A stretch of 64,000 bases of DNA from assembly GCF_017498085.1 (NCBI RefSeq), contig NZ_JAGBKM010000017.1, positions 1 to 64,000 on the forward strand, given 5' to 3'. Positions 60,460 through 64,000 of the stretch are shown here, piece after piece (within the stretch, counting starts at the first letter, position 1; each line of letters starts with the position of its first letter). The DNA comes from Psychrobacter coccoides (GTDB lineage Bacteria > Pseudomonadota > Gammaproteobacteria > Pseudomonadales > Moraxellaceae). The notes under the pieces were generated by a model, which was given only the letters and a program-made list of their open reading frames with translations, made no database searches and had not been told where the DNA came from. The translations under genes were made by a program, and so were the position numbers.

Positions 60460-62511
60460 ATGTTTGTCTTAAATGAGTTAGACCAAAAACTCTTAGAGCA
60501 TTTTAAAGGTTATGTAGTAAAAAAAGACCTAGTACGCTCAGTCAAGGTAGGGGCTAATGTACCTGTATTTGTATTGGAGTACTTAATTGCCAACTCTTGC
60601 TCGACTGACGATGAAGAAAAGATCAAAGAGGGCATGAGCAACGTTAAGAAAATTCTTAGCGAGCACTATGTTAATCCTGAAGAAAGTGCGTTGATACACT
60701 CTAAAATACGAGAAAAAGGTCGCTTTAAGATCATTGATAAGATTTCAGTTGAGTTGGACTCTAATAGAGATATGTACTGGGCTAGTCTACAAAACAGTAA
60801 TATAAGAAATGGCAATATTCGAGATAGCCTAGTTACAGAGCATGAAAAAATGCTGATGGGTGGCATTTGGGCAATCATTGACGTTGAATACGACTCTGAT
60901 ATCAAAATAGGCCAAAATATCTATCCTTTCGTTATCAGTAATATCAAGCCAATACAGTTATCTACATTTGACAACAGTAAAATAATTAGTAAGCGTAAAG
61001 AGTTTACTAAAAGTGAGTGGTTAGATGTTTTATTGAGAAGCTGTGGCTATGAGCCTAATGCAGAAGGCGTAACCGACCGCATCAAGATGTTGTTGTTATC
61101 TCGTTTATTACCAATGGTTGAAAGTAACTTTAACTTCATTGAGCTGGGGCCACGATCGACTGGTAAATCATTTGTATTTAAAGAGCTAACACCCTACGCA
61201 GTATTGATATCTGGTGGACAAGGAACAGTCGCTAAGCTATTTGTACACGGAACTACCAACAAAGTGGGGTCAGTAGGACAATGGGATGCTATCTGTTTTG
61301 ACGAAGCGACAGATAAGATTTTCAAAGATCGAGATGCCATCCCTTTAATGAAAGATTACATGGAGTCAGGATCGTTTTCACGAGCAGGAGCTGGAGGGGA
61401 AATTACTGGTGTTGCCTCGATAATTTTCAACGGTAATATTAACCAGCCAGTGGAAACCGTCTTACAGACTTCTCACTTATTTAGTCCACTTTCGGATGAG
61501 GTGAATAACGATACAGCATTTTTAGATCGTATCCATTTTTATCTTCCGGGTTGGGAGATGATTAAGTTTTCACCTCATCACTTCACCTCTAATTTTGGCT
61601 TTAGTACAGATTATTTTTCAGAAGCGCTCAAGTCCCTGCGTAGAGTGACTTATACAGACGTCCTAGAGGATTACTTTTCATTAGGATCTCATCTTAAGCA
61701 GCGTGATACCAAGCCTGTTAAAAAGACTGTTTCTGGCTTTATCAAGCTAATGCATCCTGATGGAGAGTACACGAAAGAAGATGTTCGAGAATATTTAGAG
61801 ATTGCACTCGAAATGCGCCGACGTGTCAAAGAGCAGCTTAAGCGTATTGGCGGTATGGAGTTTTGGGAGACTAACTTTTCTTATATCGACAAAGAAACTC
61901 AAGAAGAGCACTTCGTTGGTTTACCAGAAGAGAAAGGCTCGAACTTAATAGAAAATACACCATTACCACCAGGCGTCTGTTACACTTGTACTAGTGATGG
62001 TGATAGTTTGGCTTTGGTTAGAATCGAGGCTGTAGTCACCTCTGGATCAGGTAAGATGTATATATCTGGAGTTAATAATACGGTTGTTAAAGACAATATC
62101 AAAAACACCTACCAGTATATAAATGCCAATGAAAAAACGATTCTAAATGAGCAGCATTCTCTTAAGAATTACGATATAACTATTCAGATCACCAATATGC
62201 TAGGGGCTTCAATATCATCAGGTATTGGCTCAGCTGTGTACATAGCCATAGTGTCAGCTTTATATAAAAAGAACCTTAAGTCTGGACTTGCTGTACTTGG
62301 GAATATTTCTGTCGGTGGTGCTGTGGAGCGAGCTATTAACTTTGCAGATAAAATTACTATGCTTTCTGATAACGGTGCGAAGTCTGTGGTCGTACCAATT
62401 GATAATTTATCAGAGCTAACAGGTATACCTGCTACGGTGTTGGGTAACACTGACATACAGTTTTATCAAAACAATCAATTGCTAATGCAAAAAGCTATTC
62501 TTGTGGATTAA
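60460..62511 (+). CDS. brxL: BREX Lon-like protein BrxL
   Basis: A 683-residue Lon-like AAA+ protein, last gene of the BREX operon. Walker A is IELGPRSTGKSFVFKEL (near residue 229) and Walker B is DAICFDEATDKIF. The C-terminal Lon-protease-like domain is recognisable (SISSGIGSAVYIAIVSALY, GNISVGGAVERAINFADKI), but the usual catalytic Ser context is altered, as is common in BrxL. ATG 60460 has AAGGAA six bases upstream. About 100 bases separate it from pglZ with no clear terminator. Confidence 0.94.
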   Translation: MFVLNELDQKLLEHFKGYVVKKDLVRSVKVGANVPVFVLEYLIANSCSTDDEEKIKEGMSNVKKILSEHYVNPEESALIHSKIREKGRFKIIDKISVELDSNRDMYWASLQNSNIRNGNIRDSLVTEHEKMLMGGIWAIIDVEYDSDIKIGQNIYPFVISNIKPIQLSTFDNSKIISKRKEFTKSEWLDVLLRSCGYEPNAEGVTDRIKMLLLSRLLPMVESNFNFIELGPRSTGKSFVFKELTPYAVLISGGQGTVAKLFVHGTTNKVGSVGQWDAICFDEATDKIFKDRDAIPLMKDYMESGSFSRAGAGGEITGVASIIFNGNINQPVETVLQTSHLFSPLSDEVNNDTAFLDRIHFYLPGWEMIKFSPHHFTSNFGFSTDYFSEALKSLRRVTYTDVLEDYFSLGSHLKQRDTKPVKKTVSGFIKLMHPDGEYTKEDVREYLEIALEMRRRVKEQLKRIGGMEFWETNFSYIDKETQEEHFVGLPEEKGSNLIENTPLPPGVCYTCTSDGDSLALVRIEAVVTSGSGKMYISGVNNTVVKDNIKNTYQYINANEKTILNEQHSLKNYDITIQITNMLGASISSGIGSAVYIAIVSALYKKNLKSGLAVLGNISVGGAVERAINFADKITMLSDNGAKSVVVPIDNLSELTGIPATVLGNTDIQFYQNNQLLMQKAILVD

Positions 62512-62617
62512 TCAATAATAACAAACAGCTCAAGTGAAAACTCCTGATTAACACGATTAGCTAAAAGTAGCTTTTTAGCTAATATTATATTTCTCAGTTC
62601 ATTTAACAGTCAGATAT

Positions 62618-63979
62618 TTAAGACTTACTCTTCAACATAGCTAATACCTGATCCTCTCCCAGCTGAGCAATCAACGCTTGCAGCTGGGCATTAGGGTCAG
62701 CTGTATCTTTAACATCCGCTCTAAACTTAGCGGTATCTCTGCCTTCTCGTAATGCGTCTAAATAGTCCGCCCAGTTTTGCATCATCTCACTACGATCATC
62801 AATGTACTCAAATCGACCATAGGCGGTTCCATTAGGATCTTTGGTTGTATGACCCAATGCCATCTCAACAAGCACAAGCGGGTACTTTAATTGCTCTTGT
62901 AGGATGGTCTTTGCTGTCGCGCGAAAACCATGAGCACAATGTACATCTTGGTAGCCCAAATCTTTTAATCGTTTATTCGCTGTCGCATCAGAGATGATCT
63001 GATGCTTTTTTGCTGTCTCACTGTAGAAGACGAATTTAGTATGACCATTGATTTGCTGCTGCGCGCGTAAGATTGCCACAGCTTGACGAGGTAGGGGAAC
63101 CACCATGTCTTTGACCATGTTTACCTTGCCTTGCCCCTTTAGCGGCTTTAGTGTCCACCTGCCAGCCTCTAAGTCCAAATCAGCCCAGCGCATGCGCCTG
63201 AGATCACCATTACGCACAAACAGTAATGCTAATAGCCTAAGGGAATTTATCGTATTTGGATCACCTTCTATAGTCTCTATATCACGTAGCAGTTTAGCTA
63301 ATTCTTTAGGTTTGGTAATAGCAGGGCGATGACCGTAGCTTGATTTAGCCAGTTGACTCTTGATTAGCGCCGCAGGATTGCTCGTACAAAAGCCGCGAGC
63401 GCCAGCATAAATAAATACTTCACTAGCGATACCTGCACAGCGTTCAGCCTTGTCTGTGGGCTTGCCAGCTTTGTTTAATGAGTTGGCTTGGATGTCTAAT
63501 AATACTTCAAGCATTTTAGGCGAGCTGATCTCACTGATTGGCTCATTACCAATGTATGAGCAAATCAGCTCAAGCCGACCTCTTTTACGAATAAGTGTAT
63601 TGCTTTTTTGAGTTTGATCTAAGCTATCAAAATACTCCCAAGCAAAATGATTAAAGCTATTATTAGTATTGCTTAATAGTGTTTTCTTTTCTTCTTCACG
63701 ATAGTCTTTTGGGTCAATATTACGGCTAAGCAGTTCTTCATAGTCACGCCACATCTCACAGGCACGCGCAAACGACACACTTGGGTAAATACCCAGTGAG
63801 ATACGTTTATTTTTAGATAAGGTAGGGGACTTATAGCGATAAAGCCAAGACTTAGTACCATTGGGTCTGACCATCAAATATAGCATCGGATGGTGTTTAA
63901 CAGAGACTAGATATTCTTTGTTTTCGGCCTTGTGACTGCTGATGCTGCGATCAGAGCTGATTGGCTTGCGTGTTCCCAT
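62618..63979 (-). CDS. int: Tyrosine integrase (P4-type, DUF4102 N-domain)
   Basis: Catalyses site-specific integration and excision of the island. The N-terminal DUF4102 arm-binding domain is seen (YLMVRPNGTKSWLYRY, RISLGIYPSVSFARA), then a core-binding domain, then the catalytic domain with Arg (RNGDLRRMRWADLDLE), HxxR (HGFRATAKTILQE), HTT (ALGHTTKDPNG) and the Tyr nucleophile (RFEYIDDRSEMMQNW). ATG 63979 has GGGTGG upstream; GTG 63988 is in frame. The gene reads inward from the island's right end, as expected when the intact target tRNA lies just beyond the window. Confidence 0.93.
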   Translation of the reverse strand: MGTRKPISSDRSISSHKAENKEYLVSVKHHPMLYLMVRPNGTKSWLYRYKSPTLSKNKRISLGIYPSVSFARACEMWRDYEELLSRNIDPKDYREEEKKTLLSNTNNSFNHFAWEYFDSLDQTQKSNTLIRKRGRLELICSYIGNEPISEISSPKMLEVLLDIQANSLNKAGKPTDKAERCAGIASEVFIYAGARGFCTSNPAALIKSQLAKSSYGHRPAITKPKELAKLLRDIETIEGDPNTINSLRLLALLFVRNGDLRRMRWADLDLEAGRWTLKPLKGQGKVNMVKDMVVPLPRQAVAILRAQQQINGHTKFVFYSETAKKHQIISDATANKRLKDLGYQDVHCAHGFRATAKTILQEQLKYPLVLVEMALGHTTKDPNGTAYGRFEYIDDRSEMMQNWADYLDALREGRDTAKFRADVKDTADPNAQLQALIAQLGEDQVLAMLKSKS

Positions 63980-64000
63980 GACTGCCACCCAATGTACATT

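Larger units (their letters stand above)
32234..64000. mobile_element. tRNA-integrated genomic island carrying BREX (right end beyond window)
   Basis: Bounded at the left by a tRNA-Leu remnant and at the right by a tyrosine integrase whose start is 22 bases from the window end. Inside are a HUH-type Gp2 protein, DUF932, YqaJ exonuclease, a Gp3-like protein and AlpA, all typical of satellites or integrative elements, plus defence cargo (RloAB, BREX, GmrSD). No conjugation or capsid genes are seen, so it is probably a mobilisable or satellite-like element. GC is lower than in the core genes at 1-16 kb. The right att is not in view. Confidence 0.75.

Noticed and set aside
47262..62511. A BrxR/WYL regulator or a split pglX in the BREX locus
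   Set aside because: No WYL-type gene is seen upstream, and pglX is one continuous frame with both methylase motifs.

Overview
The window looks like a chromosomal segment of a Moraxellaceae gammaproteobacterium, most likely Psychrobacter. The pointers are a fused RNase HI/DNA polymerase III epsilon gene, a DUF3144 gene next to metK, nth beside a soluble RnfB-like gene, and the moderate-to-low GC codon use. The species call is an inference from gene content; no rRNA or marker gene is present to confirm it.

Layout. (1) 1-914: a complete IS5-family insertion sequence with perfect 17-bp ends and a transposase joined by a -1 frameshift on an A8 run. (2) 1.1-16.2 kb: ordinary core genome (BCCT osmolyte transporter, Kazal-like lipoprotein, DUF3144, metK, PfpI-like protein, nth, rnfB, nudC, ChpA-N-like protein, rnhA-dnaQ fusion, YkvA-like protein, LD-carboxypeptidase, AraC regulator). 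(3) 16.7-23.6 kb: a two-part cassette of cytosolic proteases: a small prodomain-like protein, a subtilase with a long Lys/Glu repeat tail, two ATP-grasp-type genes, then a trypsin-like protease and another small prodomain-like protein. The two halves are preceded by copies of the same 97-bp sequence, about 89% identical. This is the best candidate for an undescribed system. (4) 23.8-31.9 kb: a type I restriction-modification operon (hsdM, hsdS, Abi_2 gene, hsdR, YgjP-type metallopeptidase) on the minus strand. The abi gene has its own consensus promoter, a palindromic operator and a leader terminator.

(5) 32.23 kb to beyond the right edge: an integrated genetic island. Its left end is a 19-bp remnant of a tRNA-Leu 3' end. 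Its right end carries a tyrosine integrase reading inward, so the intact tRNA should lie just past base 64000. The island has a mobilisation/replication module (HUH-type Gp2 protein, zinc protein, DUF932, YqaJ exonuclease, Gp3-like protein, AlpA regulator), in which four of the genes (Gp2, DUF932, YqaJ and Gp3-like) are followed by a hairpin plus T-run terminator. Next comes a cargo block of poorly known genes (cold-shock-like/DUF805, Sel1, YkgJ, a glycine-rich membrane protein and its partner), then an RloA/RloB (AbiL-like) pair, a shortened Holliday-junction-resolvase-like gene and a CoiA-like gene. Last is a type 1 BREX operon (brxA, brxB, brxC, pglX, a GmrSD-type DUF262/HNH nuclease gene, pglZ, brxL).

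Together, 16.7-64 kb is a defence-rich accessory region: a protease cassette of unknown role, type I RM plus Abi, RloAB, and BREX plus GmrSD. Three copies of a 140-150-bp noncoding MITE-like repeat lie in the core and in the flanks of the protease cassette. No CRISPR array, rRNA or complete tRNA gene was seen.
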